Positions 26,087 through 34,207 of a stretch of 64,000 nucleotides of DNA are shown here, piece by piece. Source of the DNA: Pseudomonas sp. MF4836 (GTDB lineage: Bacteria; Pseudomonadota; Gammaproteobacteria; Pseudomonadales; Pseudomonadaceae); contig NZ_MVOL01000008.1 of assembly GCF_002018875.1 (NCBI RefSeq), positions 62,001-126,000 of the forward strand. The letters are read 5' to 3'. The first letter of the stretch is position 1; each line of letters begins with the position of its first letter. The notes under the pieces are model-generated. The model searched no databases and was not told the origin of the DNA. It saw only the letters and a list, made by a program, of their open reading frames with translations. Both the position numbers and the translations under genes were made by a program.

Positions 26087-26842
26087 ATGGCTTCTAGCCG
26101 CTGGCTGGTGGTTTTACTCTGTCTCTGGACCTGCGGGGTTCGGGCCGTGGAGCCGTCGCCGGTTCTCACCGAGATCCATCTGGCCAGCGAAGAGTGGAAC
26201 GATTACACCGAAGCCGATGGCCGGGGCATGGCCTGGGATATCCTGCGGGAGGTGTTCCAGGCCGAAGGGGTCAAGCTCGAGATCCACAGCGTGCCGTACA
26301 TGCGCTCGGTGGGGCTGGTGCAGCGGGCCGAGGTGGACGCCCAGGTCGGCTCCTACAAAGGCGAGGCGCCGGGGGTGATCTACCCCCGCTGGCATTACGA
26401 CACCGATCACATCTATGCCTTGGGGCTGGCCGCCAATCCGGAACCGACCCTGGCGACCCTGGGCAGCTATCGGCTGGTCTGGGTCCGTGGCTACAAGTAC
26501 CAGGAGTACTTGCCGAATGTGCAGCGTTTCAACGAGATTCGCCGCCGTATCGGCATCCTGCCCATGCTCAGCTACAGCCGCGCCGACTACTACATCGATG
26601 CCCTGACCGAGGTCGATTATGTCCTCAGCCAGGCCAAGGACCCGTCGTTGTTCAAACGTTCGCACCTGGCCGAACTGCCGTTGTACCTGGGGTTCGCCAA
26701 CAGCGAGCGGGGCCGTGCCTTGAGTGAGATGTTCGATCGGCGCATGGAAGAATTGGTCAAGAACGGCCGCCTGCGCGCGATTTTCGAGCGCTGGAAGCAA
26801 CCGTATCCGTTCGACGCGAACCTCGATGCGATTGCCCGCTGA
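26087..26842 (+). CDS. Periplasmic solute-binding protein, amino-acid-binding (SBP_bac_3) type
   Basis: A 251-residue protein with a signal peptide (to about residue 20) and a type-II binding-protein layout: IHLASEEWNDYTEADGRGMAWDILREVF, QAEGVKLEIHSVPYMRSVGLVQRAEVDAQVG, and FERWKQPYPF at the end. No permease or ATPase gene is adjacent, so it may feed another transporter or act as a sensory domain. It follows pgpA by 11 bp and is probably transcribed with it. The ligand cannot be inferred. Confidence 0.82.
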   Translation: MASSRWLVVLLCLWTCGVRAVEPSPVLTEIHLASEEWNDYTEADGRGMAWDILREVFQAEGVKLEIHSVPYMRSVGLVQRAEVDAQVGSYKGEAPGVIYPRWHYDTDHIYALGLAANPEPTLATLGSYRLVWVRGYKYQEYLPNVQRFNEIRRRIGILPMLSYSRADYYIDALTEVDYVLSQAKDPSLFKRSHLAELPLYLGFANSERGRALSEMFDRRMEELVKNGRLRAIFERWKQPYPFDANLDAIAR

Positions 26843-26860
26843 TCAAACTTCTTGATCTTT
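26841..26860 (+). terminator. Possible terminator after the binding-protein gene
   Basis: GATCAA and TTGATC pair around a five-base loop and are followed by TTT. The stem is short and AT-rich, so it is weak; it would separate the rib/pgp operon from ribA. Confidence 0.4.
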
Positions 26861-26955
26861 ATCACCGATAATTCAGCCTAAGCGTCTGCCGAAAGCTGCT
26901 GTTACAATGCCGCCTCTGCGAATCTCCAGTCCCCATCCAGATCAGGAGCACAACG

Positions 26956-27573
26956 GTGCCCGTCGTTTTTGTCGCCGCTTCCAAGCTGCCAACCCCGTTT
27001 GCGCAATTCACCATGCACGGTTTTCTCGATGAAGCCACCGGTCGCGAGCACGTCGTGCTCAGCCTGGGCGACATTGCCGATGGCGCCCCGGTCCTCGGAC
27101 GCCTGCACTCCGAATGCCTGACCGGTGATGCCCTGTTCAGCCAGCGCTGTGACTGCGGCTCGCAATTGGAAGCCGCGTTGCAGGCGATCGCTCGCGAAGG
27201 CCGTGGCGTCCTGTTGTACCTGCGTCAGGAAGGCCGTGGCATTGGCTTGCTGAACAAGATCCGCGCCTACGAGCTGCAAGACGGCGGCGCCGACACCGTT
27301 GAAGCCAACGAGCGCCTGGGTTTTGCCGCTGATCAGCGTGACTACGCCATTTGCCTGCCGATGCTCGAGCACCTGGGGGTCAAGTCCCTGCGCCTGATGA
27401 CCAACAACCCACGCAAGGTCAAAGCCTTGACCGAGATGGGCATCCAGGTGGCCGAGCGCGTGCCGCTGCACACCGGGCACAACCCGCACAACAAACTGTA
27501 CCTGGCGACCAAGGCCAGCAAGCTCGACCACATGATGGGCAACGAGCACCAGAGCGAGGCGGATCCGGCGTGA
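26956..27573 (+). CDS. ribA: GTP cyclohydrolase II (stand-alone, active form)
   Basis: A 205-residue RibA with every catalytic feature: the zinc Cys triad in SECLTGDALFSQRCDCGSQ, YLRQEGRGIGLL, DQRDYAICLPML and LMTNNPRKVKAL. Makes the first pyrimidine of riboflavin from GTP. GTG start at 26956 with CAGGAGC upstream. It has its own likely promoter in 26860-26955. It compensates for the missing zinc site in ribBA. Confidence 0.96.
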   Translation: MPVVFVAASKLPTPFAQFTMHGFLDEATGREHVVLSLGDIADGAPVLGRLHSECLTGDALFSQRCDCGSQLEAALQAIAREGRGVLLYLRQEGRGIGLLNKIRAYELQDGGADTVEANERLGFAADQRDYAICLPMLEHLGVKSLRLMTNNPRKVKALTEMGIQVAERVPLHTGHNPHNKLYLATKASKLDHMMGNEHQSEADPA

Positions 27574-27989
27574 CCCGGGGCCAAGTTCGGCGGCGCCTGG
27601 CGGTCAGTTGGTGGCAGTACCTGGCCCTGGCCCTGTTGCCGTTGTTTGTGATCAACGCGGTGTTTGGCCAGAGCGAGGCGATTTTGCCGGTGCTGGCGAT
27701 GCCGTTCTTTATCGCCGGCGTGGCCTCGATGTTTGTCAGCCTGCGCTTCTTCAATGGCTACAAGCGCGCCTTGATCGCCACCCAGAAAGCCCTCGATACC
27801 CCTGAAGAACCGGCTGCCTGGCTCACCCTGGCAGCCCGCCGCCGCGTGGCCTTCCTGGTGGCGGCGTTGCCGGCCTGGATCGGTGCCCTGGCGGTCTTTG
27901 TCGGCCTGGAAGCCGTGCCGCTGATGCTGCTGGCCCTGTCCACGGCGGTGCTGTTCTACCTCTACCGTATTCCTCGCCAGCTCGGCTGA
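27570..27989 (+). CDS. Small integral membrane protein, unknown
   Basis: A 139-residue protein with about four membrane segments (WWQYLALALLPLFVINAVFG, ILPVLAMPFFIAGVASMFVS, FLVAALPAWIGALAVFVGL, LMLLALSTAVLFYLYRI). GTG at 27570 overlaps the ribA stop (GTGA) and has GAGG upstream. Not assigned to a named family. It lies between ribA and btuF and overlaps btuF by one base (TGATG), which implies coupled translation. Confidence 0.75.
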   Translation: MTRGQVRRRLAVSWWQYLALALLPLFVINAVFGQSEAILPVLAMPFFIAGVASMFVSLRFFNGYKRALIATQKALDTPEEPAAWLTLAARRRVAFLVAALPAWIGALAVFVGLEAVPLMLLALSTAVLFYLYRIPRQLG

Positions 27990-28786
27990 TGCGCTGCTGG
28001 CTGGCTGTCCTGTGGCTGCTGGCCAGCGGCTCGACGCTGGCGGTGGAGCGGGTCGTCAGCCTGGCGCCATCGCTCTCGGAAATTGTCGTCGAGCTGGGCG
28101 CCGCCGATTTGCTGGTGGGGGTGCTGGATGCCGGCGAGCGTCCACCGGCGTTGCAGCATCTGCCGTCGGTGGGCCGTTATGGCCAGCTCGACATGGAGCG
28201 CCTGCTCAGCCTCAAGCCGGACTTGCTGCTGCTCTGGCCCGGCAGTGTCGGCCCGGCGCAGCGCGACCAGCTGGCGCGCCTGGGCATTCCCACGTATGTT
28301 GCCGAGCCCCATGATTTCCAACAGCTGATTGCGCAGATCGCCGAGATCGGCGAGCGCCTCGGCCGCCCCCAGGCCGGGCGCGAGCGGGCGGCGCAGTTGA
28401 GTGCGCAACTGGCCGGGTTGCGCCGGCGTTATCACCGGGAGCAGCCGCTGCCGGTGTTCTATCAGGTCTGGGACCAGCCGCTGTACACCGTGGGCGGCCA
28501 GCAGATCATCAGCGACGCCATGAGCGTGTGCGGGGCGCGCAATGTGTTTGCCGACCTGCCGCTGCCGGCACCGCAAGTCAGCATCGAGTCAGTGTTGCAG
28601 CGCAATCCGCAGGCGATCCTGGCCACCACGCAGAGCCAGCTGGACAGCTGGAAGGCCTGGCCACAGATCGCCGCCGTGGCCCAGGGCCGTCTGTTGTTGG
28701 TGCTGGACAAGGGCCTGGAGCGGCCAAGTGGACAGATGCTGGCGGCGACCGGCAGGCTATGCGAGCTGATCGCTCCGGAACGTTGA
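27989..28786 (+). CDS. btuF: Cobalamin-binding periplasmic protein BtuF
   Basis: A 265-residue binding protein: signal peptide (LAVLWLLASGSTLA), then VERVVSLAPSLSEIVVELGA, VGRYGQLDMERLLSLKPDLLLLW, and YTVGGQQIISDAMSVCGARNVFADL. This is the class III fold of vitamin B12 and haem/siderophore binding proteins; the adjacent btuB supports B12. No btuCD genes are in the window. It converges on btuB. Confidence 0.9.
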   Translation: MRCWLAVLWLLASGSTLAVERVVSLAPSLSEIVVELGAADLLVGVLDAGERPPALQHLPSVGRYGQLDMERLLSLKPDLLLLWPGSVGPAQRDQLARLGIPTYVAEPHDFQQLIAQIAEIGERLGRPQAGRERAAQLSAQLAGLRRRYHREQPLPVFYQVWDQPLYTVGGQQIISDAMSVCGARNVFADLPLPAPQVSIESVLQRNPQAILATTQSQLDSWKAWPQIAAVAQGRLLLVLDKGLERPSGQMLAATGRLCELIAPER

Positions 28787-28798
28787 GGGCTTTTTGTT

Positions 28799-28925
28799 GT
28801 GGCGAGGGAGTTTGCTGCCGCTGGGCCGGGCTGGCGTTCCGGCGCGAAGCGGCCCCAAACCTGGCACTGTGATGTGTCCGGCTTGGGAGTGCGCGCACTC
28901 CAGCGGGAGCAAGCTCCCTTGCCAC
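28799..28925. repeat. Inverted pair of Pseudomonas REP elements (BIME-like)
   Basis: Left unit begins GTGGCGAGGGAGTTTGC at 28799, and the right unit at 28900-28925 is its near complement (ends CAAGCTCCCTTGCCAC). They are convergent REP hairpins between btuF and btuB and could help terminate both transcripts. Confidence 0.8.
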
Positions 28926-28956
28926 GTCTGCCGTGCAGGAGGCCGCTTGAGCCGTT

Positions 28957-30813
28957 CTAGAGTTCGGGTGTCCAGGTCACGCCAAACATCCAGGTCCGGC
29001 CTTCTTCGCGGTAGCCGTATTGGCTTCCTGAATAGCTGTAGAGCGAGCGGCTGTAGGTCTTGTCCAGCAGGTTGTCGAGTTTCAGGTCGAGCTTGATCTC
29101 GCGGCTCAGGGCCCAACTGCTGCGCAGGCCGAGCAGGCCGTAGCCTGGGATCGGATCCTTGTTCGCCATGTCGTTGTAACTGCCGCTGACGGCTTGCCAG
29201 CTGGCGCCGAGCCCCAGGCGGTCGAATTGTCGATCCAGGTCCAGGCTCAAGGTGCGCCGGGCGCGGCGGTTCAGGGTGTGGCCGCTGTCACGGTCCCGAG
29301 GATCGATCACCGCCAGCCCGAGGTTGCCCCGCCAGCCGAACAGCTCCTGCTTGAAGGCGGCCTCGAACCCGTTGATCCGCGCGGCGCCGATATTCTGCGG
29401 GCGATATTGGCTGTCAGGGGTGATCGCGTCCCGGATATCGGTGCGGTACAGCGAGGCTTCCAGGCTGCTGCTGTCGCTCAGTTGGCTGCGCCATTGCAGC
29501 TCATAAGTTTTCGAATGTTCGGGCTTGAGCTCGGGGTTGTCGTAGCCCGGGTAGTAGAGGTCGCTGAAGTTCGGCGCGCGAAAGCCTTCGCTGTAGGACA
29601 GCAGCAGCTCGTTGTCCGGGTTCAGCGGCAGGGTAAAAGTGGCGCTCCAGGTGTTCTGGCTGCCGTACTGCTGATTCTGGTCCCGGCGCAGGCCCAGCTC
29701 CGTCGAGAAGCCCTCGCCCTGGAAACGGTGCTGGATAAAGGCCGCGCGGTTCCAGCGGCTGTCCTCGGCGAAGGCGGTGCTGGTGTTGAGATGATCCTCG
29801 TACCAGTCCGCGCCTAGGATCAGGCTGTTCTGCTGGTCCAGGCTCAGGTCGTTCTGCCAGTTGAGCGAGTTGCGGTAGGTGTTGAACGTGCTGCGTTCGT
29901 CACTCAGCTTGTCGCCTTTGAAATCACGGTTTTCGACATGCCCAAACTCGACTCGCGAGTGCCAGTTTTCAGTGACGTCGCTGTCGAGGTAGCTGCCGAT
30001 GCTGCTCAGGTTGAAGTCGGTGTAGGGCTGCTGTTGCGGGCCGAAGGGGTTGTCGTACTCGCTTTTGCCGCGGCTATCCAGGAGGTTCAGGCCCACTTCA
30101 GTCTCATCGCTCAAGGCGTGGCTGAGGGTCAGGCTCAGGGATTTGTTGCGGTAGGCATCGTGGTCGGCGTCGGCCGGAAACGAGGGGCCGGTCGAGTCGA
30201 TGCCGGCGGTCTCATCCAGGCTGGCACCGAGACTGAAGCGCGTCTGCTGGTCGCCGCCGGACAGGCCCAGGCTGCGCTCCCAGCTTTGATTGCTGCCAAA
30301 CCCCAGGCGCAGGCGCGGTTGCAGTCCCGCCTCGGTGCCGCGCCGGGTAAAAATCTGGATCACCCCGCCAATCGCGTCGCTGCCATAGATCACCGAGCGT
30401 GAGCCGCGCAGCACTTCCACCCGTTCGATCTGCTCGACGTTGAGAAATTGCAGGTTGCTGTCGCCGGAGCTGGAGCTGCTGATGCGCTGGCCGTCGACCA
30501 GCACCAGGCTCTGCGCGGAATTGGTGCCGCGAATCAGGATATTGGGCAGGCTGGTCCGACCGCCGCCGGGCGCCACCTGGACCCCAGGCACCCGTTGCAG
30601 CAAGTCGGTCAGGCTGGTGGGTTGCAGGCGTTCGATGTCGTCGCGGGTAAACACTGTATTGGCGGCGCTGCTGTCGTTGCGCGCCTGGACCTGACGGTTG
30701 GCGCTGATCAGCATGTCCGGCAGTTTCAGGGCCTGGTCACGATCGGGGGTGGCGGCCAGCATGTCGGCGCCGGGCAGTAGCAGCAGGGGCAGGGCGAGGG
30801 GCGAGAATTTCAT
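28957..30813 (-). CDS. btuB: Vitamin B12 TonB-dependent receptor BtuB
   Basis: A 618-residue outer-membrane receptor: signal peptide (MKFSPLALPLLLLPGADMLAA), LPDMLISAN near the TonB box, plug domain (NTVFTRDDIERLQPTSLTDLLQRVPGV, ILIRGTNSAQSLVLVDGQRI), and a C-terminal barrel ending in a TWTPEL segment. btuF next door supports a cobalamin substrate. I chose ATG at 30813, where the signal peptide begins. No cobalamin riboswitch fits in the 103 bp between it and dxs. Confidence 0.92.
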   Translation of the reverse strand: MKFSPLALPLLLLPGADMLAATPDRDQALKLPDMLISANRQVQARNDSSAANTVFTRDDIERLQPTSLTDLLQRVPGVQVAPGGGRTSLPNILIRGTNSAQSLVLVDGQRISSSSSGDSNLQFLNVEQIERVEVLRGSRSVIYGSDAIGGVIQIFTRRGTEAGLQPRLRLGFGSNQSWERSLGLSGGDQQTRFSLGASLDETAGIDSTGPSFPADADHDAYRNKSLSLTLSHALSDETEVGLNLLDSRGKSEYDNPFGPQQQPYTDFNLSSIGSYLDSDVTENWHSRVEFGHVENRDFKGDKLSDERSTFNTYRNSLNWQNDLSLDQQNSLILGADWYEDHLNTSTAFAEDSRWNRAAFIQHRFQGEGFSTELGLRRDQNQQYGSQNTWSATFTLPLNPDNELLLSYSEGFRAPNFSDLYYPGYDNPELKPEHSKTYELQWRSQLSDSSSLEASLYRTDIRDAITPDSQYRPQNIGAARINGFEAAFKQELFGWRGNLGLAVIDPRDRDSGHTLNRRARRTLSLDLDRQFDRLGLGASWQAVSGSYNDMANKDPIPGYGLLGLRSSWALSREIKLDLKLDNLLDKTYSRSLYSYSGSQYGYREEGRTWMFGVTWTPEL

Positions 30814-30862
30814 GGCGTTGCGCCGATGGCTCCTTGAACAGAGGGTGGAGCAATCTGCTCTT

Positions 30863-30889
30863 GTGGCGAGGGAGCAAGCTCCCCGCCAC
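30863..30889. repeat. Pseudomonas REP hairpin
   Basis: GTGGCGAGGGAG, a short loop, then CTCCCCGCCAC form a near-perfect hairpin of the Pseudomonas REP type in the btuB-dxs gap. Confidence 0.75.
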
Positions 30890-30916
30890 GAGAGCGGAGC
30901 ACTCATCAGTGCCGAG

Positions 30917-32815
30917 TCACAGCCCCATCAACTGCAGGCGCTGGCGCACCGAGGCTTCGATGCCGGCTTGGTCCAGGCCACATTCGGCAAGCATCTGCGC
31001 CGGTTTGGCGTGTTCGACATAGGCGTCGGGCAGGCCCAAGTGCAGCATCGACTTGAGGATGTTTTCCCGGGCCAGGAATTCGCTGACCGCACCACCGGCG
31101 CCGCCCATGATGGCGTTCTCCTCGATGGTCACCAGCAGCTCGTGGCTGCCGGCGATCTCGCGGACCAGGGCTTCATCCAGGGGTTTGACGAAACGCATGT
31201 CGACCACGGTGGCGTCCAGGGTTTCGGCAACTTGCAAGGCTTCGGCCAATTGCACGCCGAACACCAGCAAGGCCACCTTGCTGCCCTGGCGGCGAATCAC
31301 GCCCTTGCCGATCTCGATCGGTTCCAGGTCTTTGTCGATCGGTGTGTTCGGGCCGTTGCCTCGTGGGTAGCGCACGGCTGCCGGGCCGTTGTACAGGTGG
31401 CCGGTGCTGAGCATCTTGCGCAGCTCGTTTTCGTCACTCGGGGTCATCACCAGCATGCCGGGGATGCAGCGCAGGAACGACAGGTCGAAGCTGCCGGCGT
31501 GGGTCGGGCCGTCTTCGCCTACCAGGCCGGCACGGTCGATGGCGAACAGTACATCGAGATTCTGCACCGCCACGTCGTGGATCAACTGGTCATAGCCGCG
31601 CTGGAGGAAGGTCGAATAAATCGCCACCACCGGCTTGGCGCCTTCGCAGGCCATGCCCGCTGCCAGGGTCACCGCGTGTTGCTCGGCAATCGCCACGTCG
31701 AAGTAGCGCAGCGGGAAACGCTCGCTGAAAGCCACCAGGTCGGAGCCTTCCTTCATCGCCGGGGTAATGCCCACCAGGCGCGGGTCGGCGGCCGCCATGT
31801 CGCACAGCCACTCGCCGAATACGCCGGAGTATTTTGGGCCGCTGGATTTCTTCGGCGTAGCGGCCGGGGCATCCAGGGGTTCGAGCTTGGTGATGGCGTG
31901 GTAGCCGATCGGATCGACTTCCGCCGGGGCGAAGCCCTTGCCCTTCTTGGTCACCACGTGCAGGAACTGCGGACCCTTGAGGTCGCGCATGTTGCGCAGG
32001 GTGGCAATCAGGGTCGGCAGGTCATGGCCGTCGATGGGGCCGATGTAGTTCCAGCCCAGTTCTTCGAACAGGGTCCCGGGAACCAGCATGCCCTTGGCAT
32101 ATTCTTCGGTGCGGCGGGCGATTTCCCAGGCCCCGGGCAGGCGCGACAGGACCTTCTTGCTGCCCTCGCGCATGCTGGCGTAGGTGCGGCTGGAGAGGAT
32201 CTTGGCCAGGTAATTGGACAGGCCGCCGACATTGCGCGAGATCGACATGTCGTTGTCGTTGAGGATCACCAGCATGTTGGCGTCGACTTCCGGCGCGTGG
32301 TTCAGCGCCTCGAAAGCCATGCCGGCGGTCAGGGCACCGTCGCCGATTACTGCGATGGCCTTACGCTCGCTGTTCTGCAGGCGGGCGGCGATGGCCATGC
32401 CCAGCGCGGCGCTGATCGAGGTGCTGGAGTGACCGACGCCAAAGGTGTCGTACTCGCTCTCGGAGCGCCGCGGGAAGGCGGCCAGGCCGTCTTTCTGGCG
32501 CAGGCTGGCCATGCGCTCGCGACGACCGGTCAGGATCTTGTGTGGATAAGCCTGGTGACCCACGTCCCACACCAGCCGGTCGTCCGGGGTGTCGAACACG
32601 TAATGCAGCGCGATGGTCAGTTCGATCACGCCCAGGCCGGCGCCGAAGTGCCCACCGGTCTGGCCGACCGTGTAGAGCAATTCCAGGCGCAACTCATCGG
32701 CCAGGGTTTCCAGCTCGGCTTCGCCTAACCGACGAAGGCCCGCCGGCGTGTCGGCACGGTCGAGCAAAGGCGTGGTCGGGCGTTTGCGGGGAATCTCATG
32801 AAACGTCGTGGGCAT
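30917..32815 (-). CDS. dxs: 1-deoxy-D-xylulose-5-phosphate synthase
   Basis: A 632-residue transketolase-like enzyme: VWDVGHQAYPHKILTGR, VIGDGALTAGMAFEA and NDNDMSIS (thiamine diphosphate binding), IAEQHAVTLAAGMA, VGEDGPTHAGSFDLSFLR. First step of the MEP isoprenoid pathway. Together with ispA it forms a minus-strand block; ispA starts 112 bp upstream. Confidence 0.97.
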   Translation of the reverse strand: MPTTFHEIPRKRPTTPLLDRADTPAGLRRLGEAELETLADELRLELLYTVGQTGGHFGAGLGVIELTIALHYVFDTPDDRLVWDVGHQAYPHKILTGRRERMASLRQKDGLAAFPRRSESEYDTFGVGHSSTSISAALGMAIAARLQNSERKAIAVIGDGALTAGMAFEALNHAPEVDANMLVILNDNDMSISRNVGGLSNYLAKILSSRTYASMREGSKKVLSRLPGAWEIARRTEEYAKGMLVPGTLFEELGWNYIGPIDGHDLPTLIATLRNMRDLKGPQFLHVVTKKGKGFAPAEVDPIGYHAITKLEPLDAPAATPKKSSGPKYSGVFGEWLCDMAAADPRLVGITPAMKEGSDLVAFSERFPLRYFDVAIAEQHAVTLAAGMACEGAKPVVAIYSTFLQRGYDQLIHDVAVQNLDVLFAIDRAGLVGEDGPTHAGSFDLSFLRCIPGMLVMTPSDENELRKMLSTGHLYNGPAAVRYPRGNGPNTPIDKDLEPIEIGKGVIRRQGSKVALLVFGVQLAEALQVAETLDATVVDMRFVKPLDEALVREIAGSHELLVTIEENAIMGGAGGAVSEFLARENILKSMLHLGLPDAYVEHAKPAQMLAECGLDQAGIEASVRQRLQLMGL

Positions 32816-32927
32816 CAGGCGAATCGTTATAGGTATAGAAGAGGCGGCAGTTTACCTGATGCATCGCATGCTGCCCACGCAGAGCGCGGAACTTGGCTGA
32901 TATGCACTCGGAACTGTCTGAGGTCGA

Positions 32928-33815
32928 TCAGCTGCGCCGTTCGACGATATACCGGGCCAACTCCCGCAGGGGCTCGGCTGCCGCGTCAAAGGGTCGCAGC
33001 GCGTGCAGCGCCTGGTCGCGCAGTTCCAGGGCGTACTCCTTGGCCGCCTCCAGGCCCAGCAGCGACGGGTAAGTCGGCTTGTCGCGGGCAATATCGGCGC
33101 CCTGGCGTTTGCCCAGGGTGGCGGTATCGCTTTCGACGTCGAGGATGTCGTCCTGCACCTGGAACGCCAGGCCGATGGCCTGGGCGTAGTTCTGCAGGGA
33201 CTTGAGTTCGTCTTTCTCAGCCTTGCCACTGGCCAGGGCGCCGAGCTTGACGCTGGCCTCGATCAGCGCGCCGGTCTTGTGCCGGTGCATGTATTCCAGA
33301 GCTTTCTGGTCCAGCTTGAGGCCGACCGAACCGAGGTCGATCGCCTGACCGCCGACCATGCCCGCCGGGCCTGCCGCCAGGGCCAGGGCGCTGACCATCT
33401 GCAAGCGGATCTCGGCGCTCGAATCGCTCAGGCGCGGGTCGAGCAGGGCGCTGAAGGCCAGGCTCTGCAAGCCGTCGCCAGCAAGAATCGCGCAGGCTTC
33501 GTCGAAGGCCTTGTGCGTGGTGGGCTGGCCGCGACGCAGGTCGTCGTCGTCCATTGCCGGCAAATCGTCGTGCACCAGGGAATAGGCGTGAATCAGTTCC
33601 ACCGCGCAGGCCGCGCCGTTGGCTTGCCCAGGCTGGCCGCCCAGGGCTTCACAGGCCGCGTAGGCCAGCAGCGGGCGTACGCGTTTGCCGCCATTCATCA
33701 CGCTGTAGCGCATGGCTTCGTAGAGCCGCGACAACTCCGGGCTCGGCGCGACGAACAGGGTTTGCAGGGCTTCATTGACCCGGGCCTGACTGCTGGCCTG
33801 ATAGGCGGCAATCAT
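32928..33815 (-). CDS. ispA: Farnesyl diphosphate (geranyl transferase) synthase
   Basis: A 295-residue polyprenyl synthase: GGKRVRPLL, the first Asp-rich motif LVHDDLPAMDDDDLRRG, KTGALI, and the second Asp-rich motif FQVQDDILDVESD. Builds farnesyl diphosphate. Overlaps xseB by 4 bp. Confidence 0.96.
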   Translation of the reverse strand: MIAAYQASSQARVNEALQTLFVAPSPELSRLYEAMRYSVMNGGKRVRPLLAYAACEALGGQPGQANGAACAVELIHAYSLVHDDLPAMDDDDLRRGQPTTHKAFDEACAILAGDGLQSLAFSALLDPRLSDSSAEIRLQMVSALALAAGPAGMVGGQAIDLGSVGLKLDQKALEYMHRHKTGALIEASVKLGALASGKAEKDELKSLQNYAQAIGLAFQVQDDILDVESDTATLGKRQGADIARDKPTYPSLLGLEAAKEYALELRDQALHALRPFDAAAEPLRELARYIVERRS

Positions 33816-34054
33816 TCGGGTTGTTCCGCATCGAAAGGTTGTTCCGCCAGTTCGCCATCGCGCTCCAGCAGGATCTGGACTTTTTGTTCGGCCTGGGCCA
33901 GGGCGGCCTGGCAGTCACGGGTCAGGCCGATGCCTTGTTCAAAGGCGGTCAACGAGTCTTCCAGCGACAGCTCGCCGTTCTCCAGCCGCTCGACCAGCGT
34001 TTGCAGGTCAGCGAGGGATTGTTCGAAATCTAGGGCAGCTTTTTTGCGGGCCAT
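33812..34054 (-). CDS. xseB: Exodeoxyribonuclease VII small subunit
   Basis: An 80-residue protein with the conserved FEQSLADLQTLVERLENGELSLEDSLTAFEQGIGL segment. ExoVII small subunits bind the large subunit XseA (not in this window). ATGA overlap with ispA; ispA and xseB adjacency is common in gammaproteobacteria. Confidence 0.95.
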   Translation of the reverse strand: MARKKAALDFEQSLADLQTLVERLENGELSLEDSLTAFEQGIGLTRDCQAALAQAEQKVQILLERDGELAEQPFDAEQPE

Positions 34055-34207
34055 GGCGGCTATCTCGGTTGACGTTAAACCGGCGCGACACTAGCAGACA
34101 GAGGGGTTTCGGGCAAATCGACAGGCCCCGCAGCGACAGGTTCCAGGCCGCCGCCGGGCGGTGTAGTGCCGGCTCGGTTGTTGGGAGCCGGCTGAAGGGG
34201 GCGGGGG

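Noticed and set aside
30814..30916. Possible cobalamin riboswitch upstream of btuB
   Set aside because: Only 103 bp, largely a REP hairpin, with no conserved B12-box features that I could see.
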